Positions 40,471 through 50,503 are shown, counted from the first letter of the stretch. The stretch: DNA of 64,000 bases from CALEAR01 sp035301485 (GCA_035301485.1 DATGUF010000017.1:61299-125298), one strand, 5' to 3'. Program-made: numbers and translations. Notes: generated by a model from the sequence alone, not told the origin.

Positions 40471-41730
40471 ATGGGTACAACAACTCATTCTAAAATGGCT
40501 TATTACGTCTCTTTATGTGTTTTCTTGGTGGGGGCCATATCAACGTGGGTGCCTTCCGGTTATTCCATAGGCTATATCCTGCTTTTTGTAGCGAGTTTAC
40601 CTCTGTTGTTTATGCCTTCATTGAGGCCAGCTTTAGAGAAAGCCGATAGGTGGTTTATTGCAATTTTTCTGTTGTTTGCCACCTTATGGTTAGCAGATGC
40701 CGTACTACTGAAAGGTGATTCAAGCTCTATTGAAAAATCATTTCGTTTTTTAACGAGTGGAACTGTTTTTTTATTACTACTTAAACATTCTTGGAAAAAA
40801 ATATTTTTATGGTTAGGGGTAGTGGGAGGAAGCATTGGAGCTTTAGGGCAAATTTTTTGGGAGCGAGCGATACAAGGCCTTGATAGAGCAGATGGCATAA
40901 TGAATGCCATCCAGTTTGGCGGGTTATCCATGCTTTTGGCTTTTTTATGTTTAGCTGGTTTAGGGTGGGCTGTTACTCGTGAGCGTAAAGGCGCATGGGT
41001 TTTCTTGTTACTATTGGGTTTTGTTGCAGGAGTATTGGCTTCCTTTTGGTCAGGATCACGGGGGGCCTGGCTAGGTATTCCTGTGGGGTTGGCTATTCTG
41101 TATTACGTTTATAAACCTTGGCTTCGAGGAAAATATATTTATGGAGGCATTGCCTTATTAGTTGGTCTCTTGGCAATTATGCTTATGGTGCCCCAAGTAG
41201 GAGTCCAAGAGCGTTGGAATAGCGCAGTGGAAGATGTGAATATTTATATGCAAGACACTAGTATTCAAACTTCTAATGGTGGACGTTTAGAGCTATGGAA
41301 AGCAAGTTATCACATGATTATTGAACATCCTTGGTTAGGGGTGGGAGATACAGGATTTGTAGAAACTGTGGACCAGTTAGCAGAGGACGGAAAAGTTGCT
41401 GCTTACATAACAGAGTTTAGCCACGCTCATAATGAGTTTTTGGATGTGTTTGCAAAGCGTGGAATTTTTGCGGCCTTAAGTTTGTTGCTTCTATATCTAA
41501 TGCCTCCGCTTTTATTTGTGCGGCAATTAAATACTTTAAATATGGAGCAAAGAGCCTACGTGGCAGGTGGATTAATGGTGAGTGCCTTAGTGATGACCTT
41601 TGGGTTAACGCAAGCATTCATGACGGGGCATAACAGTGGTCTTATGATATTTGTTGCTTACAACTTAATTTTCTATGCAGCGTTTAAAGACTCTTTAGAA
41701 GAAGCTAAAGGCAAAAAAAAAGAAAACTAA
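40471..41730 (+). CDS. O-antigen ligase family membrane protein
   Basis: A 419-residue protein with about 10-12 membrane segments. The Wzy_C/WaaL domain is seen in SGSRGAWLGIP, HPWLGVGDTGF and the periplasmic FSHAHNEFLDVFAKRG with a conserved His. Such proteins attach polysaccharide to lipid A-core, polymerise O-units, or glycosylate pilins. No other surface sugar gene is adjacent, so which of these applies is open. A TATAAT (40431-40436) lies upstream, but no good -35 partner is visible. Lysine-rich tail KGKKKEN. Confidence 0.85.
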   Translation: MGTTTHSKMAYYVSLCVFLVGAISTWVPSGYSIGYILLFVASLPLLFMPSLRPALEKADRWFIAIFLLFATLWLADAVLLKGDSSSIEKSFRFLTSGTVFLLLLKHSWKKIFLWLGVVGGSIGALGQIFWERAIQGLDRADGIMNAIQFGGLSMLLAFLCLAGLGWAVTRERKGAWVFLLLLGFVAGVLASFWSGSRGAWLGIPVGLAILYYVYKPWLRGKYIYGGIALLVGLLAIMLMVPQVGVQERWNSAVEDVNIYMQDTSIQTSNGGRLELWKASYHMIIEHPWLGVGDTGFVETVDQLAEDGKVAAYITEFSHAHNEFLDVFAKRGIFAALSLLLLYLMPPLLFVRQLNTLNMEQRAYVAGGLMVSALVMTFGLTQAFMTGHNSGLMIFVAYNLIFYAAFKDSLEEAKGKKKEN

Positions 41731-41769
41731 ATCCATATCAATGAAAGTGTAAATTGTATTTAGTCTTAA

Positions 41770-41809
41770 GTTGGGGGAGTGTTACGGTGAACGAGAGCCT
41801 TCCCCCAAC
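41770..41809 (+). promoter_or_regulatory. GC-rich stem in the leader of the 76-residue gene
   Basis: GTTGGGGGA and TCCCCCAAC form a perfect nine-base stem with a 22-base loop, 40 bases after the ligase stop and 21 before the next start codon. No T-run follows. It may be a regulatory leader or a weak transcription end. Confidence 0.5.
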
Positions 41810-41830
41810 CTAACCCAAAAGGTGAATACA

Positions 41831-42061
41831 ATGAACGATACTTGGTTACCCACTTTACTCACAAATACCCCACAAGAGGGCTTTGAGCTAGCTATCACTC
41901 TAAGCCGTCGTGGCGTGAAATACACACAGCCGGACGCAGATGTGTTATATAAACTACGCCCCGTTTATGCAGAAAACGCAGATAGCCTCACCGCTGCTTC
42001 TCACGTGATAGCCGTAAATTTTCAAACGGTTGCCGCGGCTAATAACTACTGGCGTAAATAA
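41831..42061 (+). CDS. Small protein of unknown function (76 residues)
   Basis: I do not recognise this protein. It begins MNDTWLPTLLTNTPQEGFEL and ends AANNYWRK, has no membrane segment or signal, and mixes helical and polar stretches. A good ribosome site (AAGGTG, six bases before ATG) and ordinary codon use suggest it is translated. A longer frame upstream runs through the leader hairpin and is unlikely. It stands alone between the O-antigen ligase gene and a thioesterase gene, with 198 bases after it that hold no clear gene. Confidence 0.6.
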   Translation: MNDTWLPTLLTNTPQEGFELAITLSRRGVKYTQPDADVLYKLRPVYAENADSLTAASHVIAVNFQTVAAANNYWRK

Positions 42062-42259
42062 TAGAACCTTGAAGCGCTACCCAAATAAGTGGTAGTGCCC
42101 CCTCACTTTGCTTTACAAGCTAGAGTAATTATTTACATTTTGTTGTTTTTGATTTTTTTATTCTGTTAGAGTTGATAAATTGTAGCCTCAAACGATGAAG
42201 TACAGAGCTGAACAATCGCTGTGTTTTGGGGCTGTTAATAATAAAAAAACGGAAAAAGA

Positions 42260-43066
42260 ATGAAGAAACATAATTTTGATGATGCGATTCATTTACGTGC
42301 ATTGCTGAAAAACGAATATCAAGGTGTTCTGACCGAAAGCTATAACAATATGGTGGGCCCTTTTGGAGGCATTACAGCAGCCACCTTGCTTAATGCAGTG
42401 ATGTTACATCCTGAGCGGATAGGTGACCCTGTATCTTTAACAGTAAATTTCGCAGGGCCATTAGCATTAGGCGAGTTCACTATTGAAGCCATTCCAATGA
42501 GAACTAATAATTCCACGCAGCATTGGATGATTGTGCAGCGCCAAAATGGTGAGGTAGCTACTACAGCCACTGCCTTTTTTGCAATACGAAAAGAAACATG
42601 GGGGGAGCAAGAGTTAACAATGCCGGAGGCTGTATCGCCAGATACTCTCATTCCTGTGAAACCGCGCCTTCCATCGCACTGGGTGCAGAATTATGATCTA
42701 CGTTTTGTTGAGGGCGCTTTTAATCCTAAAGAAAAAAAAGAACAAGAAATCTCTCTTAGCATTATGTGGGTGCGTGAACAGCCTGAACGACAATTGGATT
42801 TCCCAGGGTTGGCTAGTATAGGAGATTCCTTTTTTCCGCGTATGTTTATTCGTCACCAAGAATTTATGCCTGCGGGAACGGTATCTTTAACGTTGCACTT
42901 TCATGCCACAGCAGATGAATTAGAGAAAGTAGGAAGTGCTCATTTATTAGCATCGGCACAAGCTAGTAGAGCAAATCGAAACTATGCTGATCAAACAGCA
43001 AATTTTTGGGATAAAGATGGAAATTTACTGCTGAGCAGTCATCAAATGGTGTACTTTAAGTATTGA
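42260..43066 (+). CDS. Acyl-CoA thioesterase family protein (double hotdog)
   Basis: A 268-residue protein with two hotdog halves, like TesB-type acyl-CoA thioesterases. The first half has GPFGGITAATLLNAVMLHPERIGDPVSLTVNFAGPLALGEF, and the second ends with ADQTANFWDKDGNLLLSSHQM, the typical closing segment. It likely releases CoA from acyl-CoA. The fumarase and acyl-CoA ligase genes follow on the same strand with short gaps, though they need not share its pathway. Start ATG is behind GGAAAAAG. Confidence 0.85.
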   Translation: MKKHNFDDAIHLRALLKNEYQGVLTESYNNMVGPFGGITAATLLNAVMLHPERIGDPVSLTVNFAGPLALGEFTIEAIPMRTNNSTQHWMIVQRQNGEVATTATAFFAIRKETWGEQELTMPEAVSPDTLIPVKPRLPSHWVQNYDLRFVEGAFNPKEKKEQEISLSIMWVREQPERQLDFPGLASIGDSFFPRMFIRHQEFMPAGTVSLTLHFHATADELEKVGSAHLLASAQASRANRNYADQTANFWDKDGNLLLSSHQMVYFKY

Positions 43067-43150
43067 ACTAGCAGGTTCAGCTTACTGAGGACTTCACTAG
43101 AGGTGAGAGCTGGTAATGTTACTTAATAATGTCAGCTACACGAGGGGTTT

Positions 43151-44524
43151 ATGTCCACAATAAAACAATATCGTACGGAAGCAGATAGCTTGGGTGAGGT
43201 GCAAATACCTAACGAGGCGCTATGGGGGGCACAAACTCAACGTGCCATCGATAATTTTCCAACGTCCACACCGTTACCATTTTTGTTTATCCAGGCTGTA
43301 GCGCAAATTAAAGCTGCTGCTGCGAGGGTTAACAATAAAAAGGAAGTATTAAAAGCAAATCAAGCCAAAGCGATTGTTGATGCGGCTCAGCAAATTATAG
43401 AGGGGCAGCATCGTGATGCGTTTCCTGTAGATGTTTATCAAACCGGTTCTGGCACAAGCACAAACATGAATGTGAACGAAGTGATCGCTCACTTGTGTGA
43501 AAAAAAAGGTGTTCGTGTGCTTCCTAATGATCATGTGAATTGTAGCCAAAGCAGTAACGATACTATTCCCACAGCTATTCACTTAAGCTGTTTAATGATG
43601 TTAGGACAGCAATTGCTGCCGGCTATTGCTAGCCTTAAATACATACTGGCTAAACGTGCTGAGGAATACCAAGGCGCCATTAAAACAGGGCGCACTCATT
43701 TGATGGATGCTACGCCTATTACTTTTGGCCAAGAGATAACTACTTGGTTGAAGCAGGTTGAGTTTGCAGAACAAAAATTAAAACAGGCAGAGGAAGATCT
43801 CTGCTATATCCCTCAAGGTGGTACCGCGGTGGGCACAGGAATTAATGCCCCAGAAGGTTTTGGACCGGCCATAGCAGAGCAACTCAGCCAACAAACAGGT
43901 TTTCCATTGCGATCACTAGAGCATTTGTTTGAAGCTCAAAATGCTATCGATAGGCCCTTAGCCTATTCCGCTGCGCTAAGAGGCTACGCAGTGGTGTTGA
44001 TGAAGCTTTGCAATGATATTCGTTGGTTAGGAAGTGGCCCTCATCACGGTTTGTCTGAATTGGCCCTGCCGGAATTGCAGCCTGGGTCATCCATCATGCC
44101 GGGCAAGGTAAATCCTGTGATTTGTGAATCAGTGATGATGATTAGCACCCAGGTAATGGGGCTAGATCAAAGTAATCAAATAGCGGGTCAGAGCGGCAAC
44201 TTTCAATTAAACGTGATGATGCCTTTAGTGGCAAAAAATTTATTTGAGATGGGCAGTTTATTAAGCCAAGGTACTCATGTATTAGTAGAAAAAGTGCTTG
44301 AAGGAATGCACTTTAATACGGAAACAGTGGCTGCTCAAGTAGCGGTAAACCCAATGTTAGTAACGGCTTTAGCGCCTATTATCGGTTATCAAGCTGCGGC
44401 TAAAATTGCTCAAGAAGCAGAAGCCACAGGGCGTAGCATAGAAGCAATTGCGTTGGAAAAAACAGATCTAGGCGTAGAACAACTAAAACAACTATTGGAT
44501 CCACTTGCCTTAACAGGACAATAA
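43151..44524 (+). CDS. fumC: Fumarate hydratase, class II
   Basis: A 457-residue iron-independent fumarase of the aspartase/fumarase superfamily, converting fumarate and malate in the TCA cycle. The signature GSSIMPGKVNP, the TGSGTSTNMNVNEV block and the KTGRTHLMDATPITFGQE block are present. Length matches FumC. As a class II enzyme it survives oxidative damage better than Fe-S fumarases. Ribosome site GAGGGG precedes the ATG. Confidence 0.96.
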   Translation: MSTIKQYRTEADSLGEVQIPNEALWGAQTQRAIDNFPTSTPLPFLFIQAVAQIKAAAARVNNKKEVLKANQAKAIVDAAQQIIEGQHRDAFPVDVYQTGSGTSTNMNVNEVIAHLCEKKGVRVLPNDHVNCSQSSNDTIPTAIHLSCLMMLGQQLLPAIASLKYILAKRAEEYQGAIKTGRTHLMDATPITFGQEITTWLKQVEFAEQKLKQAEEDLCYIPQGGTAVGTGINAPEGFGPAIAEQLSQQTGFPLRSLEHLFEAQNAIDRPLAYSAALRGYAVVLMKLCNDIRWLGSGPHHGLSELALPELQPGSSIMPGKVNPVICESVMMISTQVMGLDQSNQIAGQSGNFQLNVMMPLVAKNLFEMGSLLSQGTHVLVEKVLEGMHFNTETVAAQVAVNPMLVTALAPIIGYQAAAKIAQEAEATGRSIEAIALEKTDLGVEQLKQLLDPLALTGQ

Positions 44525-44562
44525 AAAAAACATTTAATAATAATGATAAAAGAGGAAAAAAA

Positions 44563-46206
44563 ATGTCAGTCAGAAGTATGACAGCTGCAGAAAGTGCATT
44601 TGACCAACCTTTATTAATAGCTTCCATTTTGCAATCTGGGTTGCGCACTGCCCCTGAAGAAGAAATTATCTATGCAGATAAGTCCCGTTATACGTACCGT
44701 GAATTAGGTAAAAGAGTACACCGTTTGGCAAATGCTTTAGCCGCTTTAGGGGTGAAAGAAGGTGATACGGTAGCCGTCATGGAGTGGGATACACCCCGTT
44801 ATTTGGAGTGTTTTTATGCTATTCCCATGATGGGCGCTGTAATACATACCATTAATGTGCGTTTATCACCTGAACAGGTGTTGTACACCATTAACCATGC
44901 AGAAGACGATGTCATTCTCATTAACCGTGAGTTTTTACCATTGTTAGAGGCGGTTTGGGATAAAGTGGAAACCGTAAAGACACTGATTCTTCTCGACGAC
45001 GAAGCAGGGCCAGAAAGCACAACGCTACCCATTGATGGTGAGTACGATGAACTTTTGGCTGCACAATCAGATGAATATGATTTCCCTTTACTAGATGAAA
45101 ATGCCACAGCGAGCACCTTTTACACCACAGGTACCACTGGATTACCTAAAGGGGTGTATTTTAGCCATCGTCAACTAGTGCTACACACACTAGCTTCTCG
45201 CTCTGGTATAGGTGGTGTGGGGCATGGCCGTTTTAATCAAGATGATGTGTATATGCCTATTACCCCTATGTTCCACGTGCATGCTTGGGGCGTTCCTTTT
45301 GTAGCTACCATGATGGGGGTGAAGCAGGTATATCCAGGCCGCTACGTGCCAGAAACCTTGCTTAAACTCTTGGTTACTGAAAAGGTAACTTTTTCTCATT
45401 GTGTCCCCACTATCATGCAAATGCTATTGGCCAGTGAAGCGGCTAAGCAAGTGGATTTAAGTGGTTGGAAAGTGATTATCGGTGGCTCAGCATTGCCTGT
45501 GCCCATGGCTAAAGCGGCGTTGGAACGCGGCATCGATATTTTCACAGGGTACGGCATGAGTGAAACCTGCCCTATCTTAACGCTCTCCCATTTGTTGCCC
45601 CATATGGAACAATGGAACATAGAAAAGCAAGCTGAAGTGCGAAGCCTAACAGGGCGTCCTGTGCCATTCGTTACGCTGCGCATTGTAGACAGTGAAATGA
45701 ACGACTTGCCTCACGATGGCAAAACTCAAGGTGAGGTAGTGGTGCGTGCTCCTTGGTTAACGCAGGGTTATGTTAAAGATCCTGAAAACTCAGCTGAGTT
45801 ATGGGCAGGGGGATGGTTACACACAGGAGATATTGGCACCATCAATGAAGAGGGCTATTTGAAAATTACAGACCGCATTAAGGATGTTATTAAAACGGGG
45901 GGCGAATGGATTTCCTCCATTGATTTAGAAGGCATTGTGCTACAGCATCCCGACGTGGCTGAATGCGCTGTGATTGGCATCGAGGATGAAAAATGGGGTG
46001 AGCGCCCATTAGCCCTTGTGGTGAGAAAGCCAGGCACTGAAGTAACGGCTGAAAATATCCGTGAGCTAGTGGCAGAGTATGCTGAGAAAGGGGTGATATC
46101 TCGTTATGGTATTCCTGAAAATATTAAGTTCATCGAAAGCTTACCGCGCACCAGTGTTGGAAAATTAGATAAAAAAGTAATGCGTGTTGAGCATGGCGAT
46201 GGTTAA
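44563..46206 (+). CDS. Acyl-CoA ligase (AMP-forming), medium/long-chain type
   Basis: A 547-residue ANL-superfamily enzyme that activates a carboxylic acid with ATP and CoA. The P-loop motif is FYTTGTTGLPKG, followed by TGYGMSETCP, the WLHTGDIG hinge motif and the C-terminal catalytic lysine region PRTSVGKLDKK. The overall pattern resembles medium- and long-chain fatty acid ligases (FadD/AlkK-like). AGAGG lies before the ATG, 38 bases after fumC. A strong terminator follows. The preferred acid is not known. Confidence 0.92.
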   Translation: MSVRSMTAAESAFDQPLLIASILQSGLRTAPEEEIIYADKSRYTYRELGKRVHRLANALAALGVKEGDTVAVMEWDTPRYLECFYAIPMMGAVIHTINVRLSPEQVLYTINHAEDDVILINREFLPLLEAVWDKVETVKTLILLDDEAGPESTTLPIDGEYDELLAAQSDEYDFPLLDENATASTFYTTGTTGLPKGVYFSHRQLVLHTLASRSGIGGVGHGRFNQDDVYMPITPMFHVHAWGVPFVATMMGVKQVYPGRYVPETLLKLLVTEKVTFSHCVPTIMQMLLASEAAKQVDLSGWKVIIGGSALPVPMAKAALERGIDIFTGYGMSETCPILTLSHLLPHMEQWNIEKQAEVRSLTGRPVPFVTLRIVDSEMNDLPHDGKTQGEVVVRAPWLTQGYVKDPENSAELWAGGWLHTGDIGTINEEGYLKITDRIKDVIKTGGEWISSIDLEGIVLQHPDVAECAVIGIEDEKWGERPLALVVRKPGTEVTAENIRELVAEYAEKGVISRYGIPENIKFIESLPRTSVGKLDKKVMRVEHGDG

Positions 46207-46222
46207 TAGCTGCTCTTGAAAT

Positions 46223-46251
46223 AAAAATGGAGCCAAATTGGCTCCATTTTT
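46223..46251 (+). terminator. Terminator after the acyl-CoA ligase gene
   Basis: AAAAATGGAGCC, AAATT loop, GGCTCCATTTTT. Confidence 0.92.
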
Positions 46252-46283
46252 ATTTGTAAAAACATTGGCTTAAAAGGTTTGCT

Positions 46284-46958
46284 TTGGAACACTATCGTTT
46301 AATTCGTACACAGCGTAAAACCCTCGCTTTGCAGGTGTCCGTAGAAGGAGAGCTGATTGTTCGAGCCCCAAAAAATTTGCCACGTGCGCGAGTGGAGGCC
46401 TTTGTGGCCGAAAAAAAATCGTGGATTAAACGAGCGAGGCAGCGCCTAGCGGCGAGAAAGAAACCACTGCCGCTAACATTGGAGGAAGGTGAATCGGTGC
46501 CATTTTTAGGCACAGCACTCACTTTGCGTTTAAAGGAAGAAATAAGTGATGGCCAGCGAGAGGGGGATACACTGTTTTTGCCGAAAGGCGATGTGAATTT
46601 ACGTAAGCAGGCGTTGATAGCTTGGTATAAGAGGATGGCACAGCCTTTATTTGAAACAGTTATCGACGAACACTTTCCATACTTTGCTGAACGCGGTTAC
46701 TCACGGCCCACTTTGTATATTAAAAACATGAAAACACGGTGGGGTTCATTATCCACTAAAGGCAATATGAGCTTAAATGTGGCACTGATGCAATTACCTC
46801 CTGAATGCTTGCACAGTGTGGTGGTGCATGAGCTGTGCCATTTAGTACACATGAACCACAGCTCTGCTTTTTATGCCTTGTTAAGCGAACGTTACCCACG
46901 CTGGCGTGAAAGCGATGAGTTGATAAAGAAAACCCCTATTCTACCCTTAGCTGGCTAA
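46284..46958 (+). CDS. YgjP-like zinc metallopeptidase domain protein
   Basis: A 224-residue protein of the YgjP/DUF45 (SprT-like, M48-related) group. The zinc motif is H182-E183-L-C-H186 followed by H192 in HMNHSSAF, and the preceding MKTRWGSLSTKGNMSLN is the family hallmark. Function in the cell is not established. The start is TTG 46284, backed by AAGG at six bases; no better start is seen. It converges with a carboxylesterase gene, only three bases apart. Confidence 0.88.
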   Translation: MEHYRLIRTQRKTLALQVSVEGELIVRAPKNLPRARVEAFVAEKKSWIKRARQRLAARKKPLPLTLEEGESVPFLGTALTLRLKEEISDGQREGDTLFLPKGDVNLRKQALIAWYKRMAQPLFETVIDEHFPYFAERGYSRPTLYIKNMKTRWGSLSTKGNMSLNVALMQLPPECLHSVVVHELCHLVHMNHSSAFYALLSERYPRWRESDELIKKTPILPLAG

Positions 46959-46961
46959 CGT

Positions 46962-47627
46962 TTATTGAGATAACTGTTCCTGAAGCCAGGCTGAAATATC
47001 CCTAATTTGCTCCAAACACACTTGGTGCTCCATAGGATAGTGTGCATAACGTGGTTGGTATCCCATTGCTGAAACGGCCTCAAGGGCTTCTTTACCTAGT
47101 GTTTCGGGTACCACACCATCTTGGGTGCCATGCATAATAAAGATAGGTAGAGCAGGATGGATAGCTTTTTGCGGTAATGTGTCAGCAATGGGTAAGTAAG
47201 TAGACATGGTGAGTAAGCCACCTAACTGCTCGGCATAACTTAATGCCGCATGGTAAGCCACCGCTCCGCCTTGGGAAAAACCAGCTAAGAAAATGTTGTG
47301 GGCAGGAATGCCACGTTGTATTTCTTTATCAATCAGGAAGTGGATGTTGGCAACGGATTCTTCAAGTTGGGCTGAGTCGATACTTCTACTGTTGCTGCCC
47401 ATGGCTAAGATATCGTACCAAGAGGGCATCACAAAGCCATTATTGGCCGTCACAGCTTGCTCGGGAGCGTGAGGGAAAATGAAACGTACAGCCAGTTCTG
47501 CGGGCAGTTTCAATTCAGGCACAACAGGTTGAAAATCGTTGCCACTGGCACCTAGGCCATGCAACCAAATAACACTAGCTGTGGCGTTGCCTTTGGGGGC
47601 TAGCTCAATATAAGCCAATGGGTTCAT
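46962..47627 (-). CDS. Alpha/beta hydrolase, carboxylesterase/phospholipase type
   Basis: A 221-residue serine hydrolase of the Abhydrolase_2 family (acyl-protein thioesterase/carboxylesterase like). The nucleophile is S118 in GFSQGG, with D170 (GTQDGVVP) and H201 (PMEHQV) completing the triad. WLHGLGASGNDF near the N-terminus supplies the oxyanion hole. No signal peptide, so cytoplasmic. It lies 11 bases after rapA on the same strand and may be co-transcribed. The natural ester is unknown. Confidence 0.93.
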   Translation of the reverse strand: MNPLAYIELAPKGNATASVIWLHGLGASGNDFQPVVPELKLPAELAVRFIFPHAPEQAVTANNGFVMPSWYDILAMGSNSRSIDSAQLEESVANIHFLIDKEIQRGIPAHNIFLAGFSQGGAVAYHAALSYAEQLGGLLTMSTYLPIADTLPQKAIHPALPIFIMHGTQDGVVPETLGKEALEAVSAMGYQPRYAHYPMEHQVCLEQIRDISAWLQEQLSQ

Positions 47628-47638
47628 GCTGCTTTCCT

Positions 47639-50503
47639 CTAATTGGTTTCAGTGGCTACGATCACGCGGATAGCGGCGAGCTCACAAGTGGTTTTTTCTA
47701 GGTGCTCTGTTAGTGCGCGGGTTTGTTGGCGTAAAAACTCAACTTCCTCAGGGCGCACAGCAGGGTTAATTTCTTGCAAGGCGGCTAAACGCTGAATTTC
47801 TTCCTGCTGGTGGGCTTGCATGGCTGCCAGGGCTTTCTCTTTAAGTGCTTCAGCTTGGGGGAGCACTACGGCTTGGTTCTTTTCTAACACGTTGGCCAAT
47901 ACGTCTTGCTGGCTTTCCACAATGCGTCGCGCTAGGCCTCGATCAGCTTTAAAGCATTGCGCGCTTAATTGTTCGTGGTTTACTGCAGCGCTCATGTCTT
48001 GGCCGTTAGCATTGAGCAAGCAGCGTAACACGGTGCTCGGTAAAAAACGTTCCACTTGCAGGTATTGTGGGGCTGGGCAATGTATTTGATAAAACGCCTC
48101 TACAAGTAAAGTGCCTGCGGGGATGCGTTTGTTCTTAAGCAGCGCCACACTGGCTTTACCGCGATCTTCGCTGAGTACTAGGTCGATGGCGCCCGTTACC
48201 ATGGGGTGTTCCCAAGTGAGAAACTGCCAATCATCGCGGCTTAAGGCCGTGGCTCGATCCGTTGTTACGGTTACGCCTTCATCGGGTAGGCCAGGGAAGC
48301 TTGTTACCATATGGTTGCTAGGGCGAACAATAAGCGCATCTTCAGAATGTTCCTCTGTATCTACGCCAAAGCGCTCAAAAGCACGTTGCATGAAAGTATC
48401 AGGGGTATTGCTGTCTGCTTCTTGTAGTGCCTCGATAAGCTGTTGAGCCACATCTTCACGATAGCTGTTTAGCTCTAGTAATCGATCGCGGCCTTGGTCG
48501 AGTTGAGCCAGTAAATCTTGCGCAGCGTCTTGTGTGGCTGCAACTAATTCATCGGTAAGGTGGTTTTCAGCGGGCGCTTGAATGGCATCGAGAAGCACTT
48601 CCAAAGTGGCATCAAGAATTTGTAACCCAGCAGGGTTGGTGCGAGTGAATGCTTGCATACCTTCGTGGTACCAACGGAACAGCACTGTTTGTGCGTGTTC
48701 AGTAAAGTAAGGCACATGAATGTAAATATCGCTGCCTTGGCCAATTCTGTCGAGGCGGCCAATGCGTTGCTCAAGCAAGTCGGGGTTACGAGGAAGGTCA
48801 AATAATACCAACTGTTTAGCAAACTGGAAGTTGCGCCCCTCACTGCCAATTTCAGAACAAATTAGAGCTTGGGCGCCATCAATAGGGTCTGCGAAATAGG
48901 CGGCAGCTCGGTCGCGGCTGATGAGGTCCATATGTTCATGGAACACGCCTACGTTCATCCCTTGTTGGTAACTGAGCCAGCTGTGTAAATCCATAGCTGT
49001 TTCGCGGCGTGCACAAATAATTAGTACTTTCTCTGTGCGGTGTTGTTTTAAAAATTGTGTGAGCCAAGCCACTTTTGGGTCTTGGTCGCACCAGCTATCG
49101 TCAGTAACTAGGCTTTCTGGAAGAAGCCTGGTGCGTTGTGCATCTAAATCTGCGTAAAAATCTGGGTATGCCAATGGTATAGCGTTTAAATGGCGCTCTG
49201 GAAAACCCTGAATATGTTGGCGGGTGTTACGGAAAAGAACGCGCCCTGTGCCGCTACGATCAAGTAACTCACGGGTGATGTGGTCTGCATTTGCGGGTGT
49301 TAACTCTGTGTTTGACAGGTAAAAACGCAGCTCATTCAACAGTGTTTCACTAAAGGGCTGCCCACTTTGCACTTGCTCTACTAAGCGTGCGATGTGTTCG
49401 TATTGATGTTGCTCTTCTTCAAATGCAGCAAGGCTAGAGAAACGAGCAGGGTCGAGTAAATGTAAACGCGCAAAATGTGCTTCAATACCTAGTTGTTCGG
49501 GCGTAGCGGTAAGTAGCAACAGCCCTTTACTGGCTGCGGCTAGTTGTTCCACACGTTGATAAGCTTCACTAGGAGCGCCTTCTTGCCAATCTAAGTGGTG
49601 TGCTTCATCCACAACCACTAAATCCCAGTTGGCTTCTAGCAATTGCTGCATGTTAGCAGTGAGCAAAAATTCCGTGCTACATAAAATTAATTGTTGTGTG
49701 AGGTACGGATTTTCGCCACTAATAGGAGTGCCTTGCTCCTCAGCGATAATATCAGCAAGCATGTCTTTTACATCTTGCTCTGGTTTCATGGCTGCCAAGC
49801 GTGCTTCATCGAAAATGCTGAAATGCAAGTTGAAGCGGCGCACCATTTCAACAAACCATTGGTGTACTAAGGGTTTGGGCACAACAATCAATACACGTTG
49901 AGCGCGATGGGTGTGTAATTGTTGATGGATAATTAAACCCGCTTCAATGGTTTTACCGAGGCCCACCTCGTCGGCAAGCAACACTCGAGGAGCAAAACGT
50001 TGAGCAACGTTATCTGCAATATAGAGTTGGTGGCCAATGAGGTCTACGCGTGGGCCGCGTAAGCCCAACACGGGTGAGTTTTCAGTGGTGTGCTTAGCAT
50101 TTAAAGCCGCTATACGCATTTCAAACCAGCGGTTGGTATCGAGTTGTTTGGAAAACAAACGTTCTTCCACGGCGCTAAGAGAAATGTAGAAGCTAAGATG
50201 TGTTTCTTGAATTTCTTTAGTGTCTTCAGGCGCATCTGCAGGGTGTGCGAGATAAGTAACCACCCCTTTTTTTTCATGCAGATCTTTTACGGTATATGTT
50301 TCACCATCAACGGTGTCTATGGTTTTGCCAGGGGTGAAAATGATTCTAGATAGAGGAGCGTTTGTTTTGGCGTAAGTACGTTCTTCGTCGCTGGCGGGGT
50401 AAAAGATGGTAACAAGGCGAAAATCTACTTTTATTACTATCCCTAAGCCAAGTTCGGTTTCTGTCTCGCTAATCCAACGCTGACCAATGGCAAATTCGTT
50501 CAT
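47639..50503 (-). CDS. rapA: RNA polymerase-associated ATPase RapA
   Basis: A 954-residue Swi2/Snf2-type protein that binds RNA polymerase and helps it recycle. Two N-terminal Tudor-like domains (1-110) are followed by the ATPase with LLADEVGLGKT (176-185), VVDEAHHLDW, LLLTATP and the helicase C motifs ALICSEIGSEGRNFQFAKQL and QRIGRLDRIGQ. The C-terminal half carries RapA-specific domains, as expected from the full length (E. coli 968). HopJ-like and membrane protein genes lie upstream on the same strand, 94 bases away. Confidence 0.96.
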   Translation of the reverse strand: MNEFAIGQRWISETETELGLGIVIKVDFRLVTIFYPASDEERTYAKTNAPLSRIIFTPGKTIDTVDGETYTVKDLHEKKGVVTYLAHPADAPEDTKEIQETHLSFYISLSAVEERLFSKQLDTNRWFEMRIAALNAKHTTENSPVLGLRGPRVDLIGHQLYIADNVAQRFAPRVLLADEVGLGKTIEAGLIIHQQLHTHRAQRVLIVVPKPLVHQWFVEMVRRFNLHFSIFDEARLAAMKPEQDVKDMLADIIAEEQGTPISGENPYLTQQLILCSTEFLLTANMQQLLEANWDLVVVDEAHHLDWQEGAPSEAYQRVEQLAAASKGLLLLTATPEQLGIEAHFARLHLLDPARFSSLAAFEEEQHQYEHIARLVEQVQSGQPFSETLLNELRFYLSNTELTPANADHITRELLDRSGTGRVLFRNTRQHIQGFPERHLNAIPLAYPDFYADLDAQRTRLLPESLVTDDSWCDQDPKVAWLTQFLKQHRTEKVLIICARRETAMDLHSWLSYQQGMNVGVFHEHMDLISRDRAAAYFADPIDGAQALICSEIGSEGRNFQFAKQLVLFDLPRNPDLLEQRIGRLDRIGQGSDIYIHVPYFTEHAQTVLFRWYHEGMQAFTRTNPAGLQILDATLEVLLDAIQAPAENHLTDELVAATQDAAQDLLAQLDQGRDRLLELNSYREDVAQQLIEALQEADSNTPDTFMQRAFERFGVDTEEHSEDALIVRPSNHMVTSFPGLPDEGVTVTTDRATALSRDDWQFLTWEHPMVTGAIDLVLSEDRGKASVALLKNKRIPAGTLLVEAFYQIHCPAPQYLQVERFLPSTVLRCLLNANGQDMSAAVNHEQLSAQCFKADRGLARRIVESQQDVLANVLEKNQAVVLPQAEALKEKALAAMQAHQQEEIQRLAALQEINPAVRPEEVEFLRQQTRALTEHLEKTTCELAAIRVIVATETN

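Noticed and set aside
45269..45284. TGTTCCACGTGCATGC, a partial parS match in the acyl-CoA ligase gene
   Set aside because: Only one arm matches. It also encodes the conserved MFHVHA stretch of the ligase, so coding explains it.
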